Source: Hofstenia miamia
Lineage: Eukaryota; Xenacoelomorpha; Acoela
Assembly (NCBI GenBank): GCA_004352715.1
Contig: SCFE01000069.1
Coordinates: forward strand, 1-64,000
DNA: 64,000 nucleotides
Direction of reading: 5' to 3'
The stretch's first letter is position 1. Every line of letters starts with the position of its first letter. Under the pieces are notes generated by a model, which saw only the letters and a program-made list of their open reading frames with translations, was not told the origin of the DNA and ran no database searches. Positions 12,168 to 23,734 of the stretch are shown here, piece by piece. A program made the translations under genes and the position numbers.

Positions 12168-13004
12168 CCCTAGTAAATACGTTTGGAAAATTTGGATAAA
12201 AATACATAATTTTTGTAAATGGAAATATTCCAAATATTTGGCAAATATTTGCCAAATAATTGCCAAATTTTCCAAATTAGTACAATTTGTACATTCATTA
12301 ATTTACAGCTTATTTGAATAAATAAAAGTGTGCGTAATATATAATAAACTATTTCAAATATTTTTGAAACCAATATAACGAAAATTTCAACTTTTTATTG
12401 ACTACTATTGTAAACAATTAAAATATTTATATATCTAAGAATAATTTATGCAACATTTAAGTACGCAATTAGTACTAGTTATGGACTAACGTTATCACCT
12501 GTGTTCATTTACTTTTTTATGTTCATTTCAGAAATAATTTTTAAATCTACCATACTTATAGATGTTTAAATTATAAATCATAATTGCCAAAATTTTGAGC
12601 GAATTGTTATGGAATATAAACAGGCTTATTTCATATATAATCAATGCTGCTTTAATTTAAAATTATGATGTTGACTGACATGCCAATGCATAAATGCAAT
12701 TGGTTGGCAGTTGATTGCTGTAGTTTAGACCATAACTTGGTGGTCTTGGGTCTCTACATCTCTGTATACATTTAAATGTATACTGTGTAGGCAGTTTAAT
12801 CAACTGCTGTTATAAATAACTAATGAAATTTTAATGCTCTGCATAAATGTATGAGTGTAATTGTTGAATATATTTGAATTTGGAAAGTTTGCATAAAATT
12901 TGGAAAATTTGCCAAATGCTTGGCAAATATTTGGAATCGATTTGCAAATCCTTTCCAAAAATTTGGCAATTTTTTGCCAAATTTTCCAAACTTATTTACT
13001 AGGG
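12168..13004. mobile_element. 837-bp non-autonomous TIR element
   Basis: The left end CCCTAGTAAATACGTTTGG and the right end CCAAACTTATTTACTAGGG form an inverted repeat with one mismatch over 19 bp. The inverted match continues inward with GAAAATTTGG. Subterminal TTTGGCAAAT/ATTTGCCAAA words are repeated in both orientations, so the ends can fold into long hairpins. There is no transposase. TT flanks both ends. The termini resemble those of the MITE at 8496-8783 (CCC, then AGTAAA). Confidence 0.8.
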
Positions 13005-13797
13005 TTACTTCTTGTAACACTAACTTAAATGTAAATTTATTAAAGAAACTATAACATATTACATAAATAATTACACTACTCATGGTCTTCATCCACTTTA
13101 AAGAGTTCTATTTCACAGTCATATTCTAATATTCGAATTCGTTGATAAAAGAATGCTACTTAGGTACACTTATTAAAAAACTTCTTGTTTCTAAGGAAAA
13201 ATTTTATGAAATTAATCAAGAGAATTTAATCTTGAGTGATTAATATATTGAAATAGTACTTTCGAAATTACATCTTAATAGCAAGAAAATAATTTCTAGA
13301 AAATAATAATTTTGAAAGAAATAACTTTTAATGATGCACACAGGGCAGAGTCATTTCTTTGTGATACTGACTGTGCAAGATTTTAACAGTGTTGTATAAA
13401 TTACATGCTCACATCTCCCAAAGTAAACACACAATTAAATTCATGCAAATCATTTAATTAAATGTAACGAACTTTCCTTGTATATACATTGTATGTGCAA
13501 CAATTTTGCAAATAAATGTGAATTTAATTAAATATATAAATGCACTTTTGAAAAAAACATAAATAACTACTTATACTAAACTAATATAGGCTTGGCAACT
13601 AAGTTTTGACAGATGGAAAACTACCTATTTTCCTTATTACTTCATCGTATACATTAGATACTTTGCGAACTAGATACCAGCATCATAGCGAACATTACAA
13701 AACCTGTTTTAGTATGATTTTCTTCCATTTCGCAATGTATTAATTATTGAAATAACAAAGTATTGTCAGATATCTAATATCAATGTTAATTTGATTG
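13005..13797. other. AT-rich, no gene seen
   Basis: No supported coding frame, repeat or RNA gene. Confidence 0.55.
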
Positions 13798-14070
13798 CTA
13801 TTGTGTATAGTAGAGAAAACAGAGTCGACTGTATCGATATTTAAATTTGAATTTGAAAGACTTGGCAGAACCTATGAAGTAAGGTTTTTCAGTCATTAGC
13901 ATCATTCTACCGTCATCTGCTCCGAATTGTGCAATGATGGACTTTGTTGGGAAGTTATTCGCAAACTTATCTATTTTTTTGGGAGTCTGGCTTAAGTCCA
14001 ACCGATATTTGCAAAAAAATCAACGACGCCGTGGTCCAGGAACAGTGTCGGTCAGAACTTGCAAAAGAAG
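13798..14070 (-). pseudogene. Unrecognised decayed coding sequence, part B
   Basis: A minus frame at 13798-14001 (containing SIIAQFGADDGRMMLM) is preceded in another frame by a short FANIGWT-like piece. It lies on the same strand and between parts A and C. There is no known motif. I list it because of strand and order, not because of homology. Confidence 0.25.
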
Positions 14071-14746
14071 ATGAAAAAAGTAATGTCATGTTTGTTATTC
14101 ATACGATTTAATGATGAAAAAAATATAATTTTGAGATTCAATTTTTATAAATGATTATTATATATTAAATACAAAAATGATTTCAAATAAGAAAATAATA
14201 TCTAAAAAATAAAAAATTATGTATTTTCGTAAAAAGAAATTGATTTTATGAAAAACAGATTTTGTCTATTGTAATGTAAGAAGGGCAAGTTGTTAACTTC
14301 ATTATCATTTGAATTAAATTATGTAATATACATATTATGCAATGTCATACAAGCAGTTTAGGGTAGTGTTTTTTTAAAAATTATCTTCCGCCAGTTTGAT
14401 GTGTTGTCAATAATTGTTAGGAGGTTTGATGCAGGATTTCTCAATGAATTGACAAAACGTGTTGATAAATATACTAGAAACGGGACGTAACTATGATTTT
14501 ATAGTTGTAAAATTAAACTTCTCGGTAATGTTACCAAAAGTATTTAATTTGGTTTTTACAGTTACACTTGATGCTTGTTATGCCGGTTTAAGTATGCATA
14601 TACAATAGCACACTTGAAGGATTCTTGTTGCTTCAAGCTATTATATTTGAATAACATTTAGCTACGGGCATAATGGGATTAAAATACGGGCCGGACAGAC
14701 TAACGGGCTTATTTTTATGGATACAGGCTATGAACCGGCACGGGCT
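14071..14746. other. Non-coding, ends in a GC-rich repeat scrap
   Basis: AT-rich to about 14660. A short block with repeated CGGGC words (about 14665-14755) follows, similar in style to blocks at 16205-16235 and 25740-25835 that look like ends of dispersed elements. Confidence 0.4.
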
Positions 14747-15513
14747 CTAGCCTAGGCTATTGTATTTTAAGAGGTTCAATCTATGTTGACTATCTGCGAG
14801 TGCAGAGGATGAATGACTAAAACTAAGTCGGTATTGAATTTGAGCGATATCATTTCTTGTATTGTCGGGATCAAGTATTTCGTACATTTGAGCTTGTAAG
14901 GCTAGATCAATGGCTAGGCCTTCTTCAGTGATGAGCCGATATGAGGGTATATCAATTAATATCATGTTGGTAGTACTGTCATTACGCATGGTTCTGGTAT
15001 GAAGCAGAGTCGACTTGTGAATTCTTCCCAATCTAGTATGTTGTCAGGTAACATTTTGTCATTATCTTCGAAATACATAAATATGCATGCTATTTTGCTA
15101 ATTTCTGCATGTATCATTATTTGATTCATTCTCTGGACCATTTTATTGTCTTCTTTGTTCAATGATTTTTAGAAATAAACAATGGAAAGCTTAGACAAGT
15201 CGATGGTAATTGAAGAAATGTTTTCACATCTATTATGTATAAATTTGTAAATGTTTTTTAGAGTGACGTTATGTTAAAAAATGGTGTGCACTGTGCTGTA
15301 CAAGTAATAACGACTGAGGTTTTCGCGCATCCATTCTTCGTAGAAGATTAGTGTTCTAATTTTTCTCTGCTTCGATAACCATGCATTGAGCGGTGTGATT
15401 TTGTTCTTGCAAAAAGGGGGTAAGTTTGAGTTTTTGAGTGGATTCTGAAAAACTGTTTGCTCTAAAGTAGCGTCTTCGTTTAGTGGCAATAAAGTAGGAG
15501 TGAATAGTTTCAT
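14747..15513 (-). pseudogene. Unrecognised decayed coding sequence, part A
   Basis: Three minus frames follow each other in order: 15274-15513 (with LEQTVFQNPLK and IRTLIFYEEWMRENLSRY), 14962-15162 (with SKIACIFMYFEDNDK), and 14747-15031 (with LIDIPSYRLITEEG and DPDNTRNDIAQIQY). Amino acid composition and the order of frames make a real but frameshifted coding sequence likely. No domain is recognisable. It may be a mobile-element or endogenous viral structural-type protein, but this is a guess. The upstream end abuts the dispersed repeat at 15525. Confidence 0.45.
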
Positions 15514-15524
15514 CCACAGATATG

Positions 15525-16290
15525 AACTGCCCTGCCCTGCCCCGCCCTACAGAGTTTGTGCCCTGCCCCATTTCCACTTGTTGACATCTGCCCCACATTG
15601 CCACACGTTTTATATTCTATCACTCCAAATTGGCACACTAAAAATTCTGTTCCAAAATTACTTACGATGTTTTATTGTCCCATATTTGTTCTATGACAAT
15701 TTTCATTGCACTACACTGCACCATCACTCAAATATTTTGACTCCTTACTTCTTAGAAGATGCAGTATCATTTTTTAAAATGCCATCTCTACTATTGCTCA
15801 CAATAGGAATTTAATAAAAAAATGATGCCAATGCATGTTAATAACATTATTAATAGCAAAATGAAATTAAATTGTAACTCTATAAAGGATTTTATAAAGC
15901 TAATATTTTATGTAATACATTTATGTAATGACAATTGCACTCTTTCCAATGTAATTGCAAAGCCTATTGACTACAAATCACATCAAAATTATCTTGCTAA
16001 TATCTTTAAATAGAATCAAATTTCACCAATTAATTTTTTAAAATGCGATTTATTTCCAAGTAAATCAATTTTTTTAAGTAGGGAACTTTGATGTAAAACA
16101 ATACTTTTACAATCTCTAAAATTGGCAATCTCTTAATTTAATCTTTCTTAACTAAAAAATGTTTTAGCCTCAATTTTGTCCCATGGTAACCCACTTTTGC
16201 AAAATTTTGCCCGAAACCCGCTCGACCTGACCCGCATCATCTTACCACATATGTCGACCCACCCCACTTCCATCTCGGGTTTTATCGTCG
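15525..16290. repeat. Dispersed repeat, copy 2
   Basis: Collinear with 4500-5190, beginning with repeated CCCTGCCC words and carrying the shared AATGCCATCTCTACTATT-type block. It ends in a GC-rich stretch of CCCGCTC and GACCCGC words. Not coding. Confidence 0.65.
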
Positions 16291-16370
16291 ATTATAGACA
16301 TTTTCTTCATGCAAGAATGATATTTTTCAGTTTGTTGACTACTGCGATCTGTAGTAAAAGAAATAATTTG

Positions 16371-16590
16371 TTATAATGGAACAAGTATTTGACCCTTAAG
16401 AGGTATGCAAGAGGTGGAATGGCTATCCGCTGGATGTTTGTGTGGTGAAACAGTGGAGAGGAGAGCATATGATTTGGATGGCTGATCGTTGCTAGCCTCT
16501 GGATCCGCACTCGGTTTATATGCACTGGTAAAATTGCCAGAGGCCAATATCAACTCAGAGACCGAATTTGATGTATGTATGCTGACGTTC
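16371..16590 (-). CDS. Putative terminal exon, Ser/Pro-rich, unknown protein
   Basis: A minus-strand frame is open from a good 3' splice site (…AAAATTTAG before 16590) to a TAA at 16371-16373. It begins with one base of a split codon and continues for 72 sense codons. The product is rich in Ser, Pro, Asn and His (for example NFTSAYKPSADPEASNDQPS) and lacks any domain I know. The exon is near 45-50% G+C inside DNA near 28%, which is what a real exon in this genome would show (compare the exchanger gene). No upstream exon was identified. It could still be a chance frame in a repeat. Confidence 0.35.
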
Positions 16591-19059
16591 CTAAATTTTA
16601 AAAAATTTATTATTATTTAGTCAATGTCGGGGTAACAAATGCAGATTGCCCCTCACCCATTAACCAAAATCAATTCTGGCGCAACAACTTTGAAACAAAC
16701 CTTAGCTATGTTGATGAGTGTTGTACAAATGATGATTAGCTTATGATCCCAACGAGAATTTGTGCAAGTGAATAAGGATGATAAATGTGAAATCTTAAGG
16801 TGTTCAGCATCAAATTATTTAAATTGACAGAAAAATCATTGACTTGTTAATAAAAATATAAAGAAACAAAGATTTTTCTGTACTAGAAAAAATAATCATT
16901 GCCAACTCTTGAAATAAATATATTAAAGTATTTCTTCCCAATAAATACACCAATGTCGAAACAGCAGTGGAATCGATGGTGGAGTGTCGATTTGCAGTCG
17001 AAAAATTACAATTATTCATTTTCGACGTCATTTTCACAGAGGCTTTCCAAATTGCTGAATGCCATCTATCGTCAAAAATAGGATAATTCTCAATTGCGGG
17101 CAATTGAAGATTTTTTGAAGATAGATGAAATTATGTATAAAAAGTGTGACTGCGAAATAAGATTGGTTAAATTTGCGATGCTTAGAAAAAATGGCTAGTC
17201 TTATTAAAAATATAATTCTAAATAATTTATATTTTCATGATATTACGAAATTTTCATATATCTCTTATGTTTTCTGAAAGATATTGACAAATAGTTAACA
17301 ACTAGTTTGACAAAACAGGGTTAAATCCACCAAAAACAATAATACAACTCTTTGAAATTGTCGACGTCAATATAATTTAAAAATTTCTCACATGCAACTA
17401 TTAAATGTCGCTTAGTTACAACTTAGATGTGATTGGTTAATGTGTAATACTAGTTTAGTGTGTCAAATAGGAACAGTGGAAGCGCAATATTTTACATATA
17501 AAAATTCATCGTATTAATTTTATATTTTTCGATTATTAGTTATTACTACAAAATTTCTTCTGTGGATTGCTTTTAAAAGAATTTATGTCAAGGGTTTTGC
17601 ATATGAATTAAATTTACAATTTATTTCACATTTTACGTTTTAAAATAACACTGATGGTTAAAACCATGCAATTTAATAGCTATCAATATATTTTAATCAA
17701 AATTTGAACTTTACGGGTTTTATTGAGTGAGTTGATAAATTCTTTTGCGTTTATTATTATTTATTCATTACATTTTTGGCTTTTGTGCTTGAATCGATAG
17801 TTTTATGATGCAGGCTAATCACATTACTTTTTTAAGTAATTCTGTATTTAATGCAATAAGTATCTCTTGTTTTTTAAAAATCGCAGTTACCCATTCTGGT
17901 ATATCACCCTCTTATTTATCTATTACTAAAAACTAAAATAACTTAAGCACACGTTTGGGGATTGTTTTCGATAATTCGATGATTATTTAATTATATCGAT
18001 ATTAATATAATTCAGATGTAGGCGAAAATGAAGACAGCAGACGATGAAGACAGCTTGAAGACGGTTATATTTTTCCGCTATTTTTCAGTAAATCTTGATT
18101 ATTATTATAAAAGAAGCATCTTCATCTCCAATTCTCTGCAAACTTCAAGAAGGACAAAACGAGCAAGAAGACTGTTCAAAACAGCAATGTTTAATACGAT
18201 TACTTAAAATTCGATTTGGGCTGAGTATTTCAACTGCCACAATAGTTTTAGTTTTGCGATTTCATCAGTTGTCACCGTTTTTATACCGACAAATGTAATA
18301 GATCAAAACGCGACTATATTTTATAGCTATGGCATTAGACAATGCTGCGAAATTATTTCTTAAAATTAGCTCTCTAGCTCCTTTGGAATACTTAATACAT
18401 TACAGATATGATTACCAGGGTATTTAGGTGAAATTGGCAGATAATTCAATTTACTACATGCAAATGTCCACAATTTCTACCATTTTAACAAAATGCATGA
18501 TTGCTTACATATGACAACTGTATTCATATTATGTGAGACTATTACCCAAATTGTGTATATAAGTCTCTAAATTCAAAAGCCATCTCTGTACCAGAGAAAC
18601 CCTAACCACCCTTTAAACCAAATTTTATCACTGAAAACTCGTGAAAAATAATCTGTTTAAAACGCACTGGTTTCCTCGTCACATATCCCCTCGACATTTA
18701 TGATATTGGGATCTCAGTCTATAAAATTTCCAATCACGAAGTATCATTTTCAGATTACGATGTAAAGTGCAAAATAATATATTTCTCTTTGCAGGACGAT
18801 TGTTTAGTTGAAATGAACTGCATTTAAATAAAACGTTGTTGATATAATATGTGCATCTCTAATGTAGTTTAAATTTATGTTATCTGTTTGCGCTAAGTAA
18901 AATACTTGAAGTGTCTATTAGATTTAATTTAGCTTATAGTAAGGAGTGTATATATATTTTTTGTTTTAAGAAGCTTCTGTTTCATGTGTATTTGCTTCTG
19001 TAAATTTAGTTTGGACTTTATTATATTAAACTTAGATGTGCTTTCTTGGATAGACATTC

Positions 19060-19062
<3 letters not shown>
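16591..19062. other. AT-rich, no gene confirmed
   Basis: Intron-like sequence. A plus frame at about 18095-18298 (with KLQEGQNEQEDCSKQQ and a hydrophobic stretch) has some exon-like character but no convincing splice sites or relatives, so it is not called. Confidence 0.5.
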
Positions 19063-19096
<34 letters not shown>

Positions 19097-19455
19097 GACT
19101 TTTTGTAGTGGTCGCTAGAGCCAGCACCATGTCATTTTTTCTGTATTGTCTGAATTGACTTCAAGTTTTTGTCATGGATAGCCTATACCCATACCTACAA
19201 NNNNNNNNNNNNNNNNNNNNNNNNNNNNNNNNNNNNNNNNNNNNNNNNNNNNNNNNNNNNNNNNNNNNNNNNNNNNNNNNNNNNNNNNNNNNNNNNNNNN
19301 NNNNNNNNNNNNNNNNNNNNNNNNNNNNNNNNNNNNNNNNNNNNNNNNNNNNNNNNNNNNNNNNNNNNNNNNNNNNNNNNNNNNNNNNNNNNNNNNNNNN
19401 NNNNNNNNNNNNNNNNNNNNNNNNNNNATATATATATATATATATATATATATAT
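19063..19455. repeat. (AT)n tracts around a 227-base gap
   Basis: AT microsatellites at about 19063-19093 and 19428-19455 border non-repetitive bases 19094-19200 and the N run 19201-19427. Confidence 0.85.
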
Positions 19456-19572
19456 TGATTAGATTTATTTTGTTTTGAAAATGAGTCAGATTGATGTCGT
19501 TTCGAAAACCAGTCGATTTTATTTAGTTTCAAAAACCAGTCGATTTTATTTCGTTTTGAAATTGTGTCGATA
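19456..19572. repeat. Minisatellite, unit about 27 bp
   Basis: About four degenerate units of the form GATTTTATTTcGTTTcGAAAAcCAGTC follow each other with a 26-27 bp period. The unit does not keep an open frame. Confidence 0.7.
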
Positions 19573-21109
19573 TTGCGGACAGAATTCGACGTCTTTTTTG
19601 CTTCGTAGATTTGCATTGTTTTGACTTCGTTTCGATCGAGGTGTGTTTATTGGGTTTAAGATACGATTATTATTTCAAATAAGATTATAGATATAAGTAC
19701 AATCATGAATATTTACATAATGGAACATAGTCATTAGCTCTGATAGACTACACTAAAGCCTATGGCAACATGAAGTGATTTCTTATAAGATACCTTAAAA
19801 AACTATCTTACTCGTGAGCTTTGTGCATTGACAGCCAAGTTTGCATAAAAGCACTCCGCTTAATCTGTTGTAGAAATAATGCGATTATATTAAAATTTGA
19901 GAGAAATAGGTTGGTTTTTTGTGATAATAAACTATTCTTGTATACTGCAACCAATGCCAAGTGCCCATCATTTTGGTGAATATTTTTTGATGCATGCAAT
20001 CTGAAGCCTTAACAACCAGATGACTTTTGAAACCTATGTGACAAAATGTGAATATTTTAATTTTATTTATTGTACTGCAATTGGTTAAATATTTTTGGCT
20101 TGATTTCCGATTTCATATCATTTTATAGAATAGTTATGAGGCGTACTAAATCTTATTATATTTAATATTTCTGTGTTGTTCTCTTAAAATATTTTCTCCA
20201 AAATTCTTATTTTTGTTTGGTTTTTGTAAAATTGAATAATGATTGATAATTTTAAAAGTGTTGTACAGTGTACGTACACAAAACTTCGTCAATATGAAAA
20301 ATTAAATATATTGAGAAATTTCATAAAGTGTTTGTTTATTCTTTAACATCCCAGTGCAATCGTATGGTTACTCTCGTTGCGTTCACATTTTCAAATATTT
20401 TCATTAAAGCCTATTAAGAATTTTGAAAATACTTGTGTATCGACACAAATATAAGTAAATGTGCTTCCCTGTTATAGTGAAAACTTTTCCTAACTTTTGT
20501 TCTTGTGCCTGAAGAATGTGAAAATCTTAACATTTTTTTAAAAAACATTATATGTTTTTCAAATTTTCCCCATTTCTAATGTTCAGATGAGAAATCTAAG
20601 CACTATGTGCTAAAAAAGCTTGGATTAATTTGGGTTTACATTGAAAAAATTAGCAATTCTTGCAAGTTTCTAAAATACCCAAGTTTGATCTAGCAAACTC
20701 AAAATTGGAAAATATTTGCAATATTTTGTCATTTGCAGAAAATTTCAATAATTCTAACGAAGTATTTATTTTTTTGTTATTTTTTAATCGATTACATTTT
20801 ATCATGGTAATTTACTTATTTACTTCTTGAATTTTCTTTATTTACATTATTTGTGAAAGAAATCACAGTGCTCCAGCATTTTTCAAGAACATATAATGAC
20901 GATACCTTAATTTTTTTTATTTTTTTTGTAGTCTACTAAAACTATTCTGCAATTATATTTCTTATAAATATCGATAAAATATATTACAGCGAAATTATTG
21001 AAATCAAATTTATATAAATTCCATAGCAGGAAAATATTTATCTACTAAATGATATTACAGACTACGAAAGACCATCAATATTTTGTATAAAACGCATTTT
21101 GTCAGTAAA
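19573..21109. other. AT-rich, no gene seen
   Basis: Sequence of 3'-UTR or intergenic character. Several long A or T runs; no open frame with content. Confidence 0.5.
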
Positions 21110-21288
21110 TCACAGTCCCATTTCACAAGCACAGCAGTTTTCTGCGATTGAAAAACAACAATCCGGGTTTTGACAACTACAATTATCTCCACAGTTTGAA
21201 CAATAGCAAAATCCCTGAATCCAGTGGCAGCAAAGGATGTGAAGCAAGCAACAATCGCAGAAGGAAAAATTTCCTGTAGCCTTCAACA
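21110..21288 (-). CDS. Cys-rich terminal exon, I-mfa-like
   Basis: On the minus strand, after a TTTAG acceptor (complement of 21289-21293), two bases of a split codon and 58 codons run to TGA at 21110-21112. About 17 of the last 50 residues are Cys, mostly in CC, CxC and CxxC pairs: CDCCLLHILCCHW, then FCYCSNCGDNCSCQNPDCC, then ENCCACEMGL at the end. The pattern resembles the C-terminal cysteine-rich domain of the I-mfa family (MyoD-family inhibitor and HIC/MDFIC proteins, regulators of transcription factors and mechanosensitive channels). It is shorter and ends differently. The resemblance is by pattern only. Other Cys-rich families are possible. A phase-compatible exon lies at 30885-31103. 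Confidence 0.5.
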
Positions 21289-22659
21289 CTAAATTATATT
21301 ATACTTAGAGCATATGAAAAAACATAAAAAATGTAATAGTTGATGATAGCGCTTCTTCATAAATTCTACATTCCATCAACATTAAAAACTTGCACACCAA
21401 TATTTGCCATGCTAATAGACTTGTAGGGTGATACTGAATAAAGTGTATAATGATAATTTCGGGATCTAATTCTGTAGTGCTGCTATTCTTCTAAGGAAAT
21501 ATTTTATAGATTTTGGCAATTTTCGTTTTATTCACCCAAATATTTTGTTCATCTCAAGATGAACAAAACGTAAATTGCCCAAAAATTTATTAGAATTTCC
21601 ATTGAAATAAGAGCAGCATAATAATGTGCATTACTTCGCCATACCGAAAGATTACAAAACGAAAAAAATGCAGGTCCATTTAGCGCAAAGGTTGATATAT
21701 TTGTATGCCATATATTACAATAGCAATCAGAATCGATTGTCGTACGCCATTGCACGACAAAATTATGTTGTAGAAGGAAATATTCTTTGTAATAGAGATA
21801 ACTCAAGAATATGTATTATATATATATATATATACGGCCAATATTATAGTATGTTAATCTACAAAAGTCAAGTCAAATACTTTATGGAAGGTCGTACTTC
21901 AGGATATAGCATATCTCGGTATTAATATACCGTGCAACAGAAATTGAGAGATTTTAAGAATATTCCATAAATATTTAATTTCAAAATATTAATATTCAAA
22001 AAACTATTTACAAAACGATATAACGCCAAAATACATATTAATTAGGCACTATTTTCGCATGGAGATTCAGTAATTCGTCGTCATATTACATGTTTTCATG
22101 ATTTTTTAGTAAAGTATGTGTTATAATTTTACTAAAACAAATCTTTGGAAATTATTGTTTTTAAAATATCATTTTATCTGACGTCTTGGATGTTACTAAT
22201 TTATATGTTTGAAGAATATGTGCAATCAAATAACTACAATTTTTTCAAACAATGAAATAAACATTTTAATTAATTGATATGTCCAAATTCCAATTTTTTT
22301 CCAAATTCGATCAGTTTATAAACTTAGGTTTGACTGTGTTTTATTATTTACGAAAAATTCATTATTTTGTTTAAAATGATTGATATTATATTTCCAAAAC
22401 CCAGTTGAAAATAAAGTAGAATAAATAATTGAATCATATTAACTTTAAATTTGGGGTTGTGTTAAGTATGCCTTGAAAATAAAAAGAGGATGTGCATATT
22501 TTTTTCGAAATAGCAGCACAACCAGTTCTTCACCCAAATCTTCTCATTTCTTTTTTCTTACCATGACTTTGTAGGTATTTAAGCTACAGTAATACAAACG
22601 CAGTGTTATTACTTCATCAGTCTTGTAAAATGATATCATATTTTACATATTTCTTATCT
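21289..22659. other. AT-rich, intron-like
   Basis: No supported gene. Overlapping short frames at 21549-21925 on both strands look fortuitous. If the Cys-rich exon and the 31-kb exon belong together this is intron. Confidence 0.5.
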
Positions 22660-23310
22660 ATCCCGGCAGAGAAGTTATTGCCACTGCATTTTTCATTGTG
22701 TATCACGAGAAAAAGCCTTTAAATGATTGATGAGTGGGTGTAGCAATGATCCGGGTCCAGACCTTAACCCTAGAAGCATGCCACTAAGGCCAGTTTGATC
22801 ATGAAAAACCTCTGTGGACCACTGGCACGCAGAGTGCTGATTTGTGTTGAGGCTGATCAGCAGAGTGAAGCTAAAGGCTGAACTTCAGTTGAACGGGTTA
22901 CGCCTCTCCCCCTTTGGCCAACCTAGGCTACTAACTGTGGTAACTAAAAGCACCTACTGGCTGCTATAGAGATCNNNNNNNNNNNNNNNNNNNNNATCCC
23001 GGCAGAGAAGTTATTGCCACTGCATTTTTCATTGTGTATCACGAGAAAAAGCCTTTAAATGATTGATGAGTGGGTGTAGCAATGATCCGGGTCCAGACCT
23101 TAACCCTAGAAGCATGCCACTAAGGCCAGTTTGATCATGAAAAACCTCTGTGGACCACTGGCACGCAGAGTGCTGATTTGTGTTGAGGCTGATCAGCAGA
23201 GTGAAGCTAAAGGCTGAACTTCAGTTGAACGGGTTACGCCTCTCCCCCTTTGGCCAACCTAGGCTACTAACTGTGGTAACTAAAAGCACCTACTGGCTGC
23301 TATAGAGATC
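22660..23310. repeat. 315-bp duplicate either side of a 21-N gap
   Basis: Bases 22660-22974 recur at 22996-23310 (constant offset 336), separated by 21 N. The duplicated block is unusually GC-rich (for example GGGTTACGCCTCTCCCCC). As with the other joins, an unmerged overlap is more likely than a real tandem duplication. Confidence 0.85.
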
Positions 23311-23525
23311 CGGAAATTATATTAGAGTGCGGGCGTTTTCACTGAAATGAAGAGCATCTAGTGGTTACAGACTCCGTTTGAAAGGCATGTCGGATCATAA
23401 CTACCTGTGACACAGCAAAGCTGCCTCACAGGAAAGGCAAAGCAATTCTGGCCTTGGCCTATATCACAAGCCAGAAACAAAAGAGTTATCCATGCATGAC
23501 TGCCCAATGAGACGCAATCTAAAAA
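22720..23525. repeat. GC-rich non-coding block, SINE-like in character
   Basis: Close to 50% G+C, with no open frame on either strand, stopping abruptly at about 23525 where AT-rich DNA resumes. The length and composition suggest a short interspersed element or structured non-coding unit. I find no A and B box pair that I would defend, nor a tRNA fold. Confidence 0.3.
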
Positions 23526-23734
23526 GTAATGATATTCATCTTTATAAGCGTATTAGTTGTCAGATATTGCCGTGTCCTGCAATATTAAGTGTTACTGTCA
23601 TTTCTGAGAATCGTAGTTGAGTAATTTTCTTTGCTTGCACATTATTAAATGATGTTGTCTACTGTTAGACATGATAATATTTACAGAATTTTTTAAACAC
23701 GTATTATACATTCGAGGATAATATTTTCTTTTAG

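Noticed and set aside
18095-18298. 67-codon plus frame with a possible membrane segment
   Set aside because: No relatives recognised and no convincing acceptor or donor; left as a possible exon only.
22720-23525. GC-rich block considered as an rRNA, tRNA or snRNA gene
   Set aside because: No cloverleaf, no rRNA core sequence and no convincing A/B box promoter pair; kept only as a SINE-like block.
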